Positions 14,871 through 24,960 of a DNA stretch of 64,000 nucleotides are shown here, piece after piece. This stretch comes from Ureibacillus thermosphaericus (GTDB lineage Bacteria > Bacillota > Bacilli > Bacillales_A > Planococcaceae). The stretch is from positions 1 to 64,000 of the forward strand of contig NZ_JAAXPW010000009.1 of NCBI RefSeq assembly GCF_012396605.1, written 5' to 3'. The notes under the pieces were generated by a model, which was not told the origin of the DNA, ran no database searches, and saw only the letters and a program-made list of their open reading frames with translations. A program made the position numbers and the translations under genes. The first letter of the stretch is position 1. The number at the start of each line of letters is the position of its first letter.

Positions 14871-16136
14871 ATGACACAATTTATGGTAGGTAGCGAAGTT
14901 AAAACAAAAGGTAAATTAGCGAAATTTGCAAGTTATTTAATGAATGTAAAAACAACAGAAGAAAAAAATGACGCATTAGCAAAAATTGCGGAACAGCTGC
15001 TTATTGAGAAAGATGCCATTCTTGAAGCAAATAAAAAAGATTTAGTAAGCGGAAAAGAAAATGGTTTAACCGATGCAGTACTAGATCGAATCATGTTAAA
15101 TGAACAACGCATTCAAGCAATGTGTGAAGCTATATTTCAATTAATTTCCTTACCAGATCCAATCGGTGAAGTGTTAGAAAGTTTTACAAAAGAAAATGGA
15201 TTAAAAATTGAAAAAAGACGAGTGCCGCTTGGAGTTGTATGCATGATTTACGAAGCCCGTCCAAATGTTACAGTTGATGCAGCTACATTATGTTTAAAAA
15301 CTGGAAACGCTGTTATGTTGCGTGGAAGCTCATCCGCTAAACATTCCAATATAGCTCTTGTTTCATGTATACACCGTGCGTTAGAAAAATCCGCATTGCC
15401 GATTGATGCGGTTCAGTTGATTGAAGATACACGACATGAAACAGCTTCTGAATTATTCCATTTAAAAGAATATATTGATGTATTAATTCCTCGCGGCGGT
15501 AAAAAATTAATTGATTTAGTTGTAAAAGAAGCCTCTGTCCCAGTGCTTGAGACAGGAGCTGGAAATTGTCACATCTATGTCGATCAATCAGCAGACTATG
15601 AAATTGCTGAAAAAGTCATTATCAATGCGAAAACACAAAGACCTTCTGTTTGCAATGCAGCAGAAAGCTTATTAATTCACAAAGATTGGTTTAAACTGCA
15701 CGGAAAAAAATTATTAACAAACTTAGAAAATGCTGGGGTTGAAATTATTGGGGACGAAAAAGTATGCGATGTGTTACCACATGCTACACTAGCATCAGAC
15801 GAAGATTATGCAACGGAATATTTAAGTTTAACGATTAGTGTGAAGATTGTGAATAATGTTGATGAAGCAATAGATCATATCAATTATTATGGTACGAAAC
15901 ATTCGGAAGCAATTATCACAAATGATGAGAAAAGTGCTGAAATATTCTTAAACCGCGTTGATGCAACAAGCGTCTATGTAAATGCTTCCACACGCTTTAC
16001 AGATGGATTTGAATTTGGGTACGGTGCAGAAATCGGAATTAGTACACAAAAACTTCACGCAAGAGGTCCAATGGGATTACCAGCTTTAACATCAACGAAA
16101 TATTATATACGTGGAAATGGTCAAATTAGAGGATAA
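14871..16136 (+). CDS. proA: Gamma-glutamyl phosphate reductase
   Basis: ProA reduces gamma-glutamyl phosphate with NADPH to glutamate semialdehyde. It is an ALDH-fold enzyme of normal length (421 aa); motifs include [30 protein letters not shown], the catalytic-Cys region [13 protein letters not shown], and [18 protein letters not shown] near the end. GAAGGAGG precedes the ATG. It follows proB by 29 nt in one T-box-controlled operon. Confidence 0.96.
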   Translation: MTQFMVGSEVKTKGKLAKFASYLMNVKTTEEKNDALAKIAEQLLIEKDAILEANKKDLVSGKENGLTDAVLDRIMLNEQRIQAMCEAIFQLISLPDPIGEVLESFTKENGLKIEKRRVPLGVVCMIYEARPNVTVDAATLCLKTGNAVMLRGSSSAKHSNIALVSCIHRALEKSALPIDAVQLIEDTRHETASELFHLKEYIDVLIPRGGKKLIDLVVKEASVPVLETGAGNCHIYVDQSADYEIAEKVIINAKTQRPSVCNAAESLLIHKDWFKLHGKKLLTNLENAGVEIIGDEKVCDVLPHATLASDEDYATEYLSLTISVKIVNNVDEAIDHINYYGTKHSEAIITNDEKSAEIFLNRVDATSVYVNASTRFTDGFEFGYGAEIGISTQKLHARGPMGLPALTSTKYYIRGNGQIRG

Positions 16137-16150
16137 ATAGTCCATCATAA

Positions 16151-16194
16151 AAATAACCTATCAATACAATGAAGTGTTGATAGGTTATTTTATC
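16151..16194 (+). terminator. Terminator after proBA
   Basis: A 14-bp stem (16151-16164 with 16177-16190) is followed by TTTATC. Confidence 0.85.
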
Positions 16195-16283
16195 AATTTT
16201 GACATATATAAGTTCTTTTCAACAGATTCAACAACATAACAAGGAGACTTGTCCAATTCTATAGAAGAATTTTGCACCAATTC

Positions 16284-16616
16284 TTAACGATCTGTTTCCC
16301 TATAGAGAATATCGATGACCTCTTCCGTTTCATTATCGAAAATAATATCAACATAGACGCCAAATTCACGATTGCCTTCTCTTAACCAAAGTTTAAATTT
16401 TTCCGTAGTAGTCTGATCTCCAATTTCTCTTCCGATATGGAGATAATCAATAATATTTGCTTGTGCATATTTCTCTTTTACCTTCTCCATAGCGATTCTT
16501 CCCCATTTTGCATAAGCAGGTGCAGTTTGTTGGGCATTGCTATCGGGAGAATCGGACATTATGTTGGCAACAAAGATTGTTGAAGCAATTAAGACAAGAG
16601 AAATGACGATTCTCAA
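16284..16616 (-). CDS. DUF3889 (YqzG/YhdC-like) exported protein
   Basis: A 110-aa product with an N-terminal signal or anchor (RIVISLVLIASTIFVANIM) followed by the DUF3889 core: PAYAKWGRIAMEKVKEKY, NIIDYLHIGRE, FKLWLREGNREFGVYVDIIF. B. subtilis YqzG and YhdC are similar exported proteins of unknown function. The start is probably TTG 16616, because AAGGAGG stands 8 nt before it and the upstream extension in the open frame is hydrophilic with no ribosome site. Monocistronic. Confidence 0.72.
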   Translation of the reverse strand: MRIVISLVLIASTIFVANIMSDSPDSNAQQTAPAYAKWGRIAMEKVKEKYAQANIIDYLHIGREIGDQTTTEKFKLWLREGNREFGVYVDIIFDNETEEVIDILYRETDR

Positions 16617-16797
16617 TGTGGTAACCTCCTTTTCCTTATTGTTTTCTATTTTGAGGAGGCTATTCATTAACACAATGACATAAAAAAGAGTCCACTGAAA
16701 AATCGTATTGAGACTCCCATTTACGGTGCTGATAATAGAAAGTTGTTTCGATTATCCCAGGAGCAAATTTATAAGAAATTATGATCATAAATAGTGA

Positions 16798-16833
16798 GAG
16801 TGTATAGAAAATTTTCGACCTTTCTATACACTC
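16798..16833 (-). terminator. Hairpin terminator of argGH (TGTNTAGAAAG family)
   Basis: A perfect 13-bp stem just after the argH stop. In the sense of argH it reads GAGTGTATAGAAAGGTCGAA at its 5' side. The same pattern is found in the sense strand behind hmp, tnrA and livJ. A T-tract is weak. A second small hairpin with six T follows at about 16683-16710. Confidence 0.7.
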
Positions 16834-16842
16834 CCAAACAAA

Positions 16843-18216
16843 TTAATTTAAACATGCTTTTGCTTTTTCGATTTGCACTCGAACTTGTTCAAAACCTGTC
16901 CCACCTTGAGAGAGACGACGAGAAACAGCCGCTTCAGGTTTAAGTACTTCATAAACATCTTCTTCAATCAGTTCACTTTCCGCCTTCATCTCATCTATGG
17001 ACAAGTCTTGTAAGAAAATACCTTTTTGAATACAAGTAAAAACTAACTTTCCAGTCACTTCATGTGCTTTACGGAACGGCATTCCTTTTGTAGCGAGATA
17101 GTCTGCAAGTTCTGTGGCATTTGAAAAATCGCTATGTACCGCTTTGTGCAATCGTTCCGTATTAACAGTCATTGTTCGAACCATTCCTTCAAAGATCTTT
17201 AATGATCCTAAAATTGTTTGAAGAGTATCGAACATTCCTTCTTTATCTTCTTGCATATCTTTGTTATATGTTAATGGTGTTCCCTTTAACACCGTAAGTA
17301 AACCGATTAAATTCCCATATACACGACCCGTTTTTCCACGGATTAATTCTGCCATATCTGGATTTTTCTTCTGTGGCATGATGGATGATCCAGTAGAAAA
17401 GGAATCATCTAATTCGATAAATTTAAATTCATCAGTAGACCATATAATGATTTCTTCTGCAAAACGGGAAAGATGAGTCATCAGTATAGATGAATTCGAT
17501 AAAAATTCTACAATGAAGTCCCGATCACTTACCGCATCCATTGAATTTTCATAAATTCTACTAAAACCTAACAAATCTGCAGTCAATTGACGATTAATTG
17601 GAAATGTTGTGCCAGCCATTGCACCTGCCCCTAAAGGTGAAATATCGATACGCTTCATTGATTCTTTAAATCGTTCTTTATCACGCTCTAACATCCAAAA
17701 ATACGCCATTAAATGATGGGCGAAACTAATTGGTTGTGCTCTTTGCATATGCGTATAACCAGGAGCAATTGTATCGATATGCTGCTCTGCTTTTTGTAAA
17801 ATTGTTTTTTGGAAAGTTTCAATTAATTCGATTACTTCTTTTACTCGTTTCTTTAAAAATAAGTGAACGTCTGTCGCAACCTGGTCGTTGCGGCTTCGGC
17901 CAGTATGCAATTTCCCGCCAACAGGACCAATTAAATCAATCAACATTTTTTCAATGTTTAAATGGATATCTTCATTTTCAATTTTATATTCAAGCTCGCC
18001 ATTTTCAGCACGCTTTTTTAATTCATTTAGTCCCCATTTAATTTTTTCCACATCTTCTTCCGGTAAAATACCTTGTACACCGAGCATTGTTACATGAGCA
18101 AGACTTCCTTCAATATCTTCCATCACTAATTGCTGATCGAAACCAATGGACGCTCCAAATTCATCAACCCAGCTTTCTGCTGATTTTTGGAAACGGCCTC
18201 CCCAAAGTTTTGTCAT
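16843..18216 (-). CDS. argH: Argininosuccinate lyase
   Basis: ArgH splits argininosuccinate into arginine and fumarate, the last step of arginine synthesis. The 457-aa product has TKLWGGRF at the N-terminus, [24 protein letters not shown], and the superfamily signature [14 protein letters not shown]. The ATG at 18216 is preferred to a GTG 9 nt upstream because AGGTGG lies just 5 nt before it. It follows argG after 176 nt that contain a stem-loop. Confidence 0.96.
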   Translation of the reverse strand: MTKLWGGRFQKSAESWVDEFGASIGFDQQLVMEDIEGSLAHVTMLGVQGILPEEDVEKIKWGLNELKKRAENGELEYKIENEDIHLNIEKMLIDLIGPVGGKLHTGRSRNDQVATDVHLFLKKRVKEVIELIETFQKTILQKAEQHIDTIAPGYTHMQRAQPISFAHHLMAYFWMLERDKERFKESMKRIDISPLGAGAMAGTTFPINRQLTADLLGFSRIYENSMDAVSDRDFIVEFLSNSSILMTHLSRFAEEIIIWSTDEFKFIELDDSFSTGSSIMPQKKNPDMAELIRGKTGRVYGNLIGLLTVLKGTPLTYNKDMQEDKEGMFDTLQTILGSLKIFEGMVRTMTVNTERLHKAVHSDFSNATELADYLATKGMPFRKAHEVTGKLVFTCIQKGIFLQDLSIDEMKAESELIEEDVYEVLKPEAAVSRRLSQGGTGFEQVRVQIEKAKACLN

Positions 18217-18316
18217 TTGTTCCACCTATCCTTACTAAAAATAATGTTACAATTCATGTGAAAAAGAATAGCGAAGTAGTCTTGGTACGCTTGAGTAACC
18301 ACCATTCTCAAGCACA

Positions 18317-18361
18317 TTATTTTAAGAACAAGCCTTCTCCACTAACCCTGTCTTAAAATAA
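18317..18361. repeat. 11-bp inverted repeat between argG and argH
   Basis: TTATTTTAAGA (18317-18327) and TCTTAAAATAA (18351-18361) are exact inverted copies with a 23-nt loop; a second 7-bp inverted repeat lies just to the left (GCTTGAG/CTCAAGC, about 18289-18315). They lie in the argG-argH intergenic gap and could be a processing site or partial terminator. Confidence 0.45.
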
Positions 18362-18392
18362 TCATCCCTAGACCTCTTCGCACTCAATATAA

Positions 18393-19601
18393 TTATTTAC
18401 TGTTTACTTCTTTATTGTTTACTTGTGATGCTACTACAGTTGGAAGACCCCAAAGTTCGATAAATCCAACCGCTGATGCATGATTAAATACATCTTCTTT
18501 AGAGTAAGTAGCTAATTTTTCACTGTATAAAGAATTTGGAGATTTGCGTCCTTCAACAATTGCATGTCCTTTAAATAATTTTACGCGAACTGTACCGTTT
18601 ACATATTTTTGTGTTTCTTTAATGAAGGCACAAAGAGCTTCACGAATTGGGTTAAACCATAAACCATCGTAAATGACTTCAGAAAGTTTTTGTTCGATGA
18701 TTGGTTTAAAATGAGCTAATTCTTTTACTAATGTGATGTCTTCTAACTCTTTATGTGCAGTTAAAAGGACTTTTGCACCTGGAATCTCATACACTTCACG
18801 AGATTTAATACCAACTAAACGGTTTTCAACATGATCAATGCGTCCAACACCATGTCGGCCAGCGATTTTATTTAACTCTAGAATTAAATCTGCCAATTTC
18901 ATTTCTTGGCCATTTAATGCTACCGGTTTACCTTCAACAAATTCAATTTCTACATATTCTGGTGTATCTGGCGCATTTTCAATTGATACAGTTAAACCAT
19001 ATGCTTCTTCTGGAGGAGCTACCCAAGGATCTTCCATAACTCCTGCTTCATTTGCACGTCCCCAAAGGTTTTGGTCAATGGAGAATGGCGAATCAATTGT
19101 TGCAGGTACTGGTACGTTATGTTTTATTGCATATTCGATTTCTTCATCACGGCTCCAAGCCCATTCACGCACCGGCGCCAACACTTCCAAATTCGGATTT
19201 AATGCTTTAATAGATACTTCAAAACGAACTTGGTCGTTTCCTTTACCCGTACAGCCGTGAGCCACCGCATCTGCGTTTGTTTTGTTTGCAATCTCTACTA
19301 ATTTTTTCGCAATTAATGGACGAGATAAAGCAGAGACTAATGGATATTTTTGCTCATACCAAGTATGTGCTTGTAGCGAAACAAGCGCATACTCCTCTGC
19401 AAATTCATCTTTTGCGTCAATAATATATGATTCAACAGCCCCAACTTGAAGAGCTTTCTTTTGTATAAATTCTAAATCTTTCCCTTCACCCACATCTAAA
19501 CAAACAGCTACGACGTCGTAACCTTGTTCTTTTAACCAAGGAATCGCCACTGATGTATCAAGTCCACCTGAATAAGCTAAAACTACTTTTTTATTTGCCA
19601 T
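18393..19601 (-). CDS. argG: Argininosuccinate synthase
   Basis: ArgG condenses citrulline and aspartate using ATP. The PP-loop [15 protein letters not shown] is at the N-terminus; [27 protein letters not shown] and [14 protein letters not shown] follow, all family-typical. The start ATG 19601 is chosen over an upstream one because AAGGAGT lies 7 nt before it and it gives the normal 402-403 aa length. argG and argH form an operon; an ARG-box-like dyad lies 25 nt upstream of the start. Confidence 0.96.
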   Translation of the reverse strand: MANKKVVLAYSGGLDTSVAIPWLKEQGYDVVAVCLDVGEGKDLEFIQKKALQVGAVESYIIDAKDEFAEEYALVSLQAHTWYEQKYPLVSALSRPLIAKKLVEIANKTNADAVAHGCTGKGNDQVRFEVSIKALNPNLEVLAPVREWAWSRDEEIEYAIKHNVPVPATIDSPFSIDQNLWGRANEAGVMEDPWVAPPEEAYGLTVSIENAPDTPEYVEIEFVEGKPVALNGQEMKLADLILELNKIAGRHGVGRIDHVENRLVGIKSREVYEIPGAKVLLTAHKELEDITLVKELAHFKPIIEQKLSEVIYDGLWFNPIREALCAFIKETQKYVNGTVRVKLFKGHAIVEGRKSPNSLYSEKLATYSKEDVFNHASAVGFIELWGLPTVVASQVNNKEVNSK

Positions 19602-19625
19602 ATCAAATACTCCTTTGATAATGAA

Positions 19626-19639
19626 TGTATTTTTATACA
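19626..19639. promoter_or_regulatory. ARG box-like operator upstream of argG
   Basis: TGTATTTTTATACA is a perfect palindrome matching the ArgR/AhrC consensus TGNATWWWWATNCA. A weaker half-match lies at about 19644-19660. Position between promoter region and start fits arginine repression. Confidence 0.6.
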
Positions 19640-19769
19640 ATTTTATAAAACTTTATACATGAATGTTATCAGATTATAATTTCAAATACAAGTGAATTTT
19701 TATAAGTTTGTAGAACATTTTATTACTTAATATAATTGTATAAAATTTAAATTTTTGCAAGATTTAAAA

Positions 19770-20522
19770 TTATTTTTTTGTAAAGAATTTCTTACCTAAT
19801 GTTTCAACAATTGTAGGTGCGACTGCATATAGCTTACTTGTGATATTCAAAATTTTAGGTAAATTGATTTCTCTTAATGGCCGATCAATTAATTTTATAA
19901 CTTCTTTGGCTACTTTTTCAGGACTCAATAATACCCCTTTTAGAGAATTTCTATATGAAGCTGATGATGAGGAAGCTTTATCTAAAAATGGAGTATCAAT
20001 AGGTCCCGGATAAACAGCCGATACTTGTACATTGTGTGGTTCTAATTCCATTCTTAACCCGTTTGCAAATCCCGTAATTGCGTGTTTCGTTGCTGCATAA
20101 ATACTCGCCTTTTTTGTTGCTACTTTCCCAGCTTGAGAACCAATAAATATAAAGTGACCAGAGCGTTTTTTTATCATTTTCGGTGATAAATTTTTCACCA
20201 AATACATTGGAGCTCTAACATTAATGTCTATCATCGCATCAATTTCTTTTTCTGAAAGTTTAAAAGCATATTCAAAAAATCCAACCCCTGCATTGATAAT
20301 GGCGACATCGATATCAGGAAGTTCGCTGCATATTCGATGAATATCTTCTTTATTGCTTAAATCCCCTTTTATCACTTTTGCACCAAGTTTTAAAAGATGA
20401 TTAAGCGCTTCCTCATTTCTGCCTGTTGCATATACTTCGTGTCCCCTCTTCAAGCATAATTCTGCAATCATTTTCCCTAATCCACTTGTTGCACCAGTAA
20501 TAAAAATTTTTTTATTCTTCAT
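19770..20522 (-). CDS. Short-chain dehydrogenase (YqjQ-like)
   Basis: A 250-aa classical SDR: cofactor motif FITGATSGLGK, NAG at about 86-88, active-site Ser in FIGSQAGK, and YAATK (catalytic Tyr and Lys). An Arg in ATGRNEE after the second strand suggests NADP(H). It resembles B. subtilis YqjQ, whose substrate is unknown. Start ATG has AAAGGAA about 12 nt upstream. Its neighbour on the same strand is nsrR, 103 nt upstream, with a terminator-like hairpin between. Confidence 0.82.
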   Translation of the reverse strand: MKNKKIFITGATSGLGKMIAELCLKRGHEVYATGRNEEALNHLLKLGAKVIKGDLSNKEDIHRICSELPDIDVAIINAGVGFFEYAFKLSEKEIDAMIDINVRAPMYLVKNLSPKMIKKRSGHFIFIGSQAGKVATKKASIYAATKHAITGFANGLRMELEPHNVQVSAVYPGPIDTPFLDKASSSSASYRNSLKGVLLSPEKVAKEVIKLIDRPLREINLPKILNITSKLYAVAPTIVETLGKKFFTKK

Positions 20523-20596
20523 AATCGGTATATTCCTTTCTTATTTGTTCAATTTTTTTATGATGGTATTCTATTCATGATTAATAGCAAAACAAA

Positions 20597-20626
20597 AAGG
20601 GATATCCAATAATGGACAATCCCTAT
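20597..20626 (-). terminator. Terminator after nsrR
   Basis: An interrupted stem AGGGAT..TCCA/TGGA..ATCCCT is followed on the minus strand by TTTTTGTTTT and begins right at the nsrR stop codon. Confidence 0.65.
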
Positions 20627-21069
20627 TAATCAAGCTTCATTTGAAGTAAATTTGATAATTCTTCTTTCGAATGTAGAAAATCTGCTAATGTGTATCGATC
20701 CAACACATTTAAAAAAGCTTGCAAGGCTTCATACAGAACATGTTTTAATTGGCAAGAAGGAGAGATGATACAAAGAGGATTCTCACGATTAAAACAATCA
20801 ACTATATGAAAATCTTCTTCTGTATGTCTTACAAGTTTTCCGATATTAATATCTTTCGGAGCAACTTTTAAGCGAATTCCTCCACCCCGACCGCGAATTG
20901 TTTCGATTAAACCTAATTGGCCTAAATCATAAGTCACTTTCATTAGATGATTTTTTGAAATATTATAACTATCCGCTATCTCTTGAATGGTGGATAGTTG
21001 GTCATTCCCTTTTAGACCTAAATATATTAAAACCCTTAAGGAATAATCAGTATATAAAGTTAACCGCAA
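20626..21069 (-). CDS. nsrR: Nitric oxide-sensing repressor NsrR (Rrf2 family)
   Basis: NsrR is an iron-sulphur repressor that releases its targets when NO attacks the cluster. The 147-aa product has the N-terminal winged helix (MRLTLYTDYSLRVL, then ISKNHLMKVTYDLGQLG) with Asp8, and three cysteines at 92, 100 and 106 (DCFNRENPLCIISPSC), the same numbering as the [4Fe-4S] ligands of B. subtilis NsrR. It is divergent from hmp, its best-known target, with an NsrR operator between them. Confidence 0.93.
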   Translation of the reverse strand: MRLTLYTDYSLRVLIYLGLKGNDQLSTIQEIADSYNISKNHLMKVTYDLGQLGLIETIRGRGGGIRLKVAPKDINIGKLVRHTEEDFHIVDCFNRENPLCIISPSCQLKHVLYEALQAFLNVLDRYTLADFLHSKEELSNLLQMKLD

Positions 21070-21163
21070 AATTATACACCACGCTTTTTCCTTTTATAAT
21101 TCGCATAACATTATACCATTTTTCAATAAATTAAGTTGTTTAAAAGAAAAAAAATTCGTTTTT

Positions 21164-21187
21164 AAAGATGTATTTTATATACATCAA
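21164..21187. promoter_or_regulatory. NsrR operator upstream of hmp
   Basis: GATGTAT (21167-21173) and ATACATC (21179-21185) are inverted repeats separated by five A/T bases, matching the AAGATGTATTT-type NsrR dyad. An additional half-site AAGATGTAT lies at about 21205-21213. Confidence 0.85.
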
Positions 21188-21273
21188 TTGTGGCAAAAAT
21201 GTTAAAGATGTATCCAAAATATTGCTTATTATTTTTTTAATGTTTATAGTGTTTCTTGAAAGGACGTGAAAAT

Positions 21274-22431
21274 ATGTTATCACAAAAAACAATCGACATC
21301 GTTAAATCAACAGTACCAGTTCTTGAAAAGCATGGGGTGGATATCACGAAGCATTTCTATAAAAGAATGTTTACAAACCATCCTGAATTAAAAAATGTAT
21401 TTAACCAATCGAACCAAAGAGAAGGAAGACAACCACAAGCCCTTGCAGCATCTGTGTATGCAGCAGCCGCTAACATTGATAATTTAGAATCCATTTTACC
21501 GGTTGTGCATTTAATAGCTCATAAACATAGAGCACTTGGTATCTTGCCCGAACACTATCCAATTGTAGGTGAAAATTTACTAGCAGCAATTAAAGAAGTA
21601 TTAGGTGATGCAGCAACGGATGAGATTATTGAGGCTTGGGCAGATGCTTACGGTGTTATTGCAGATGTTTTCATTCAAGTGGAAGAAGAGCTTTATCAAC
21701 AAGCTGAGGCTAATGGAGGATGGCGTTTATTTAAACCTTTTAAGGTAGTAAGGAAAGAACAAGAAAATGAACTTGTTGCTTCCTTCTATTTAGAGCCGGA
21801 AGATGGGAAAGCGCTTCCACCTTATCAACCAGGTCAATATATTACAGTAAAAGTAAAAGCACCTGAAGAAGAGTATACGGCTCTACGCCATTACACTGTA
21901 TCACAAGCACCGAATGGAAATGTTTATCGTATTTCAGTAAAACGAGAAGCGGAAAATAATCCAAAGGGTGTTGTATCAAATTACTTACATGATTATGTTG
22001 AAGAAGGAAGCACAATACAAATCAGTGCACCTGCAGGTTTATTTACTCTACAACAAAACGATAACCCTGTATTATTTATAGGTGGTGGAATTGGCGTCAC
22101 TCCACTTTATGCAATGCTTGATTCAATGGAGTTTGGCCGTAACGTAACATTTATACAATCTGTTCGTAATGAAAAATTAGCTGTGTTCCAAGACCAAATT
22201 CAAAAGAAAATTAATGAATTAAAAGGTTCGTACTTTGTGAAATATTCTGATACAGAAGGATACATTACAAAAGAAGATTTATCAAAATACATTCAAGAAA
22301 ATACAGAAGTATATATATGTGGTCCTGAAGCATTTATGGAAACTGTAATTTCATACGTAAGAGAACTTGGTGTTTCTGAAGATCGTATTCACTTTGAATT
22401 CTTCGGACCAGGGCTTTCATTCAAAGCTTAA
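21274..22431 (+). CDS. hmp: Flavohaemoglobin (nitric oxide dioxygenase)
   Basis: Hmp oxidises NO to nitrate. Domains: globin (about 1-136) with HFYKRMF (distal Tyr), and [19 protein letters not shown] holding the proximal His; FAD-binding (about 148-255) with RHYTVSQ; NAD(P)-binding (about 256-385) with [12 protein letters not shown] and [10 protein letters not shown]. Length 385 aa is slightly short of B. subtilis Hmp. ATG 21274 is chosen; AAAGGA is 9 nt upstream. An NsrR dyad about 100 nt upstream and the divergent nsrR gene predict NO induction. Confidence 0.96.
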   Translation: MLSQKTIDIVKSTVPVLEKHGVDITKHFYKRMFTNHPELKNVFNQSNQREGRQPQALAASVYAAAANIDNLESILPVVHLIAHKHRALGILPEHYPIVGENLLAAIKEVLGDAATDEIIEAWADAYGVIADVFIQVEEELYQQAEANGGWRLFKPFKVVRKEQENELVASFYLEPEDGKALPPYQPGQYITVKVKAPEEEYTALRHYTVSQAPNGNVYRISVKREAENNPKGVVSNYLHDYVEEGSTIQISAPAGLFTLQQNDNPVLFIGGGIGVTPLYAMLDSMEFGRNVTFIQSVRNEKLAVFQDQIQKKINELKGSYFVKYSDTEGYITKEDLSKYIQENTEVYICGPEAFMETVISYVRELGVSEDRIHFEFFGPGLSFKA

Positions 22432-22486
22432 TATTAAATCATTTTCCACCAAATCAAACCGAATTCATCTCAAAGAATAAATTCGT

Positions 22487-22530
22487 GGGTGTCTAGAAAG
22501 TTGAAAACGTTCTGACACCCTCATTTGTTT
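22487..22530 (+). terminator. Terminator after hmp (TGTNTAGAAAG family)
   Basis: Stem GGGTGTC/GACACCC with further pairing of TAGAA and TTCT around a GAAA-containing loop, followed by TCATTTGTTTTT. It reads GGGTGTCTAGAAAGTTGAAA, similar to hairpins behind tnrA, argH and livJ. Confidence 0.75.
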
Positions 22531-22590
22531 TTATTAAAATATTTTTCAATCTTTGCTTCTGTGAGTACAAATATACTTGCCATAAAGAGA

Positions 22591-22616
22591 CCGTTTGAAA
22601 ATGACTTTTCAAACGG
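22591..22616. terminator. Second hairpin in hmp-yqjP gap
   Basis: CCGTTTGAAAA and TTTTCAAACGG form an 11-bp stem with a 4-nt loop. There is no good T-tract on the plus strand; the minus side reads TCTCTTTATG. The remaining 22617-22801 shows nothing else recognisable. Confidence 0.5.
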
Positions 22617-22801
22617 CCCCTTCCATATCACATCATATTTCTTGTTTACTAACCTTTTCAGTATTCATTTAAGAATCGACTAGTATGTAAAACCAATCAT
22701 GTTAACTTCAACTACTTTATAGAATAATAAATATGATTTAACCCTAGTAATCTTATCATTATTCTAGGTCTGAATAACAATTTTTCATGCAACATCTTTT
22801 G

Positions 22802-23740
22802 TTATAGCCTTGAATACAACTCATATTCTCCTACTTGCTCACATCGAATACGCTCATTTTTAACTAAAAGATCTAAATAACCTTGCGTCTTTGATAAAGT
22901 TAGCCCAAGTTGATAATCGTTAGCATTTGGGTATAATTCTTTCGTTACTTCATAAACAGTTTTTGGTTCATGTAAAATTTCATAAACTTGATTTGTTCGA
23001 AGCAAGTCTTTTTGGATTCTCACATCGACTAATTCTTTAACATCAACAATGTCATTACCGTGACCGGAATATAATTTAGTTATATCTAAAGAAGTTAAAA
23101 ATTTTAATGATTCATGATACTGAATAAGTGATTTTGGTCTATCAAAAGATAAATCCACCGGTGGTTCAATAAGTGGGTTGGATGCGATTTTCTCTAATAA
23201 CAAATCCCCACCTATGACTTCTTTTGATTTTTGATTATAAAAAATAAAATGGCTTTGAGCATGGCCAGGAGTATAATAAGCAATTAAACCTGGATGTCCT
23301 GGTATTTCATCTCGATCTTTTATAAATTGAGTTAATGGCGTGTTCCCATATAAATCCATTCTTCTTCGGATTTGAATGATTTTTTGAATATATTCTTCTG
23401 GAACTGCTTGCTTTTTTAACTGCAATTCATAAAAGTCATCGCGATATGATAATAATTCCTCTTTATTCATCCAATAATCGATATATTCATGCCCTAGTAT
23501 TCTCGCATTTGGAAATGCCTCAATCCATCCAGCATGATCAGGATGGTGGTGAGTCAAAATCACTTGTTCAATATCACTTAATTGATATCCTGCATTTTTT
23601 ATTCCATGAACGAGCGCTTCGTACGCAGTTGGTGTTTTCGTACCAACATCAAAAATAGAAAGCGCCTCACCTTTTACTAAAAAAGCATTGACATCTCCAA
23701 CATCATAGGGAGTAGGTATGATAATTTTTGTTATTTCCAT
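22802..23740 (-). CDS. Metallo-beta-lactamase-fold hydrolase (YqjP-like)
   Basis: A 312-aa hydrolase with the zinc-binding motif LTHHHPDHAGW, later metal ligands in YYTPGHAQSH, IGGDLLLEKIA and LYSGHGNDI, and a C-terminal winged-helix-like segment (about 250-312). This layout is shared with B. subtilis YqjP and LACTB2-like enzymes; substrate unknown. ATG 23740 is chosen: AAGGGGGG precedes it by 7 nt, and the upstream extension crosses a likely operator. A perfect FadR-type dyad 29 nt upstream suggests control with fatty-acid degradation genes, hinting at an acyl thioester or related substrate. Confidence 0.82.
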   Translation of the reverse strand: MEITKIIIPTPYDVGDVNAFLVKGEALSIFDVGTKTPTAYEALVHGIKNAGYQLSDIEQVILTHHHPDHAGWIEAFPNARILGHEYIDYWMNKEELLSYRDDFYELQLKKQAVPEEYIQKIIQIRRRMDLYGNTPLTQFIKDRDEIPGHPGLIAYYTPGHAQSHFIFYNQKSKEVIGGDLLLEKIASNPLIEPPVDLSFDRPKSLIQYHESLKFLTSLDITKLYSGHGNDIVDVKELVDVRIQKDLLRTNQVYEILHEPKTVYEVTKELYPNANDYQLGLTLSKTQGYLDLLVKNERIRCEQVGEYELYSRL

Positions 23741-23768
23741 GTCTGTTCCCCCTTGTTTCTCTATCTCT

Positions 23769-23788
23769 CTGAATGAATACTTATTCAT
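23769..23788. promoter_or_regulatory. FadR (YsiA)-type operator upstream of yqjP-like gene
   Basis: CTGAATGAATACTTATTCAT matches the B. subtilis FadR consensus WTGAATGAMTANTNATTCAW at all defined positions except the first. Other TetR-family repressors bind related dyads, so the cognate regulator is inferred. Confidence 0.6.
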
Positions 23789-23872
23789 TTTATTTTACTT
23801 CTTTTTTTTTAATTAGTCCACGTCACTTAGTTGACATATTTTATCGAAATGCATATAATTTCTGTAATAATT

Positions 23873-24116
23873 GAACAAAGTATTGCGATGATGAAGCCAA
23901 GTAAATGAATTGATGACTTCAGAGAGTGCTGCATTTGGTGAGAGTAGCATAGTCCTCTCAATTCATTGAACCTACTTCTGAGCAGTCATGAAAACATGAC
24001 CGTTTCCCTTAGCGATAATAAGGGCTAGAGGTGTGCTATTTTTAGCAAACGAAGGTGGTACCGCGGAAACATGCGTTTTCGTCCTTTTTAATGAAGGATG
24101 AAAACGCATTTTTTAT
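23873..24116 (+). promoter_or_regulatory. Proline T-box riboswitch upstream of proI
   Basis: T-box AGGTGGTACCGCGG at 24053-24066. The specifier loop reads TTGAACCTACTTC, placing the proline codon CCT at 23971-23973. The terminator is a hairpin from 24071 to 24109 (ATGCGTTTTC paired with GAAAACGCAT) followed by six T. Same amino acid specificity as the T-box ahead of proBA. Confidence 0.93.
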
Positions 24117-24153
24117 TGTTCATTATGGATAAAATATATCGGAGGGAAAAGGA

Positions 24154-24960
24154 ATGCAAAAAATTGTATTTATGGGTGCAGGATCAATGGCAGAAGCATT
24201 AATTCATGGGTGGATCAAAAATGAAGTTGTTCCTGCTAACCAAATTTATGTAAAAAATCGTTCTAACGTTGAAAGATTACACGAATTAAGAAATATATAT
24301 GGAGTTCACATTATTGAACAATTAGAAGAAATTAAAGATGCCGATTTAGTTATTTTAGCGATGAAGCCCAAAGATGCAAGAGTTGCTTTTGAATCGATTG
24401 CTCCTTATCTTTCCGAAAATACTGCAATCCTTTCTGTTCTTGCTGGAATTGCAATTGAAACAATTGAGAAAGCTCTAGGGGTTCGACCAATTGCAAGGGT
24501 CATGCCCAATACTTCAGCAGCAATCGGTATGGCAGCCAGTGGGATTGCATTTAATGAATATGTAACAGATTCACAAAAGTCTATTTATCTACAATTGTTA
24601 GAAGCAATTGGCATTGTCATTGAAGTGGAAGAAGATAAACTTCATGCTATCACGGCTCTTTCGGGAAGTGGCCCTGCTTATCTATATTATTTACTAGAAG
24701 CGTGGGAAAAAATTGGAGTAGAATTTGGCTTATCAAAAGAAACGGTTAGAAAATTAATGGTTCAAACGATTGCTGGTTCAGCAATGATGCTTCAAAAAGT
24801 TAAAGAAGAACCTGAAGTTCTTCGCAGAAAAGTGACAAGTCCTGGTGGAACAACTGAAGCTGGAATAAAAGCATTGGAAAACTTCCGATTTAACGAAGCC
24901 ATTTATGCTTGTATTAAAAGTGCCGAAGCAAGATCTCGAGAACTCGCAAGGGGTGAGTAA
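24154..24960 (+). CDS. proI: Pyrroline-5-carboxylate reductase
   Basis: Last step of proline synthesis, NAD(P)H-dependent. The 268-aa protein has the Rossmann motif IVFMGAGSMAEALI, VILAMKPKD, ARVMPNTSAAIG, the family signature LSGSGPAYLYYLLEA and the closing SPGGTTEAGIKAL. GGAGGG lies about 9 nt before the ATG. With proBA it completes glutamate-to-proline conversion, and both units carry proline T-boxes, as in B. subtilis; hence the symbol proI. Confidence 0.94.
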   Translation: MQKIVFMGAGSMAEALIHGWIKNEVVPANQIYVKNRSNVERLHELRNIYGVHIIEQLEEIKDADLVILAMKPKDARVAFESIAPYLSENTAILSVLAGIAIETIEKALGVRPIARVMPNTSAAIGMAASGIAFNEYVTDSQKSIYLQLLEAIGIVIEVEEDKLHAITALSGSGPAYLYYLLEAWEKIGVEFGLSKETVRKLMVQTIAGSAMMLQKVKEEPEVLRRKVTSPGGTTEAGIKALENFRFNEAIYACIKSAEARSRELARGE

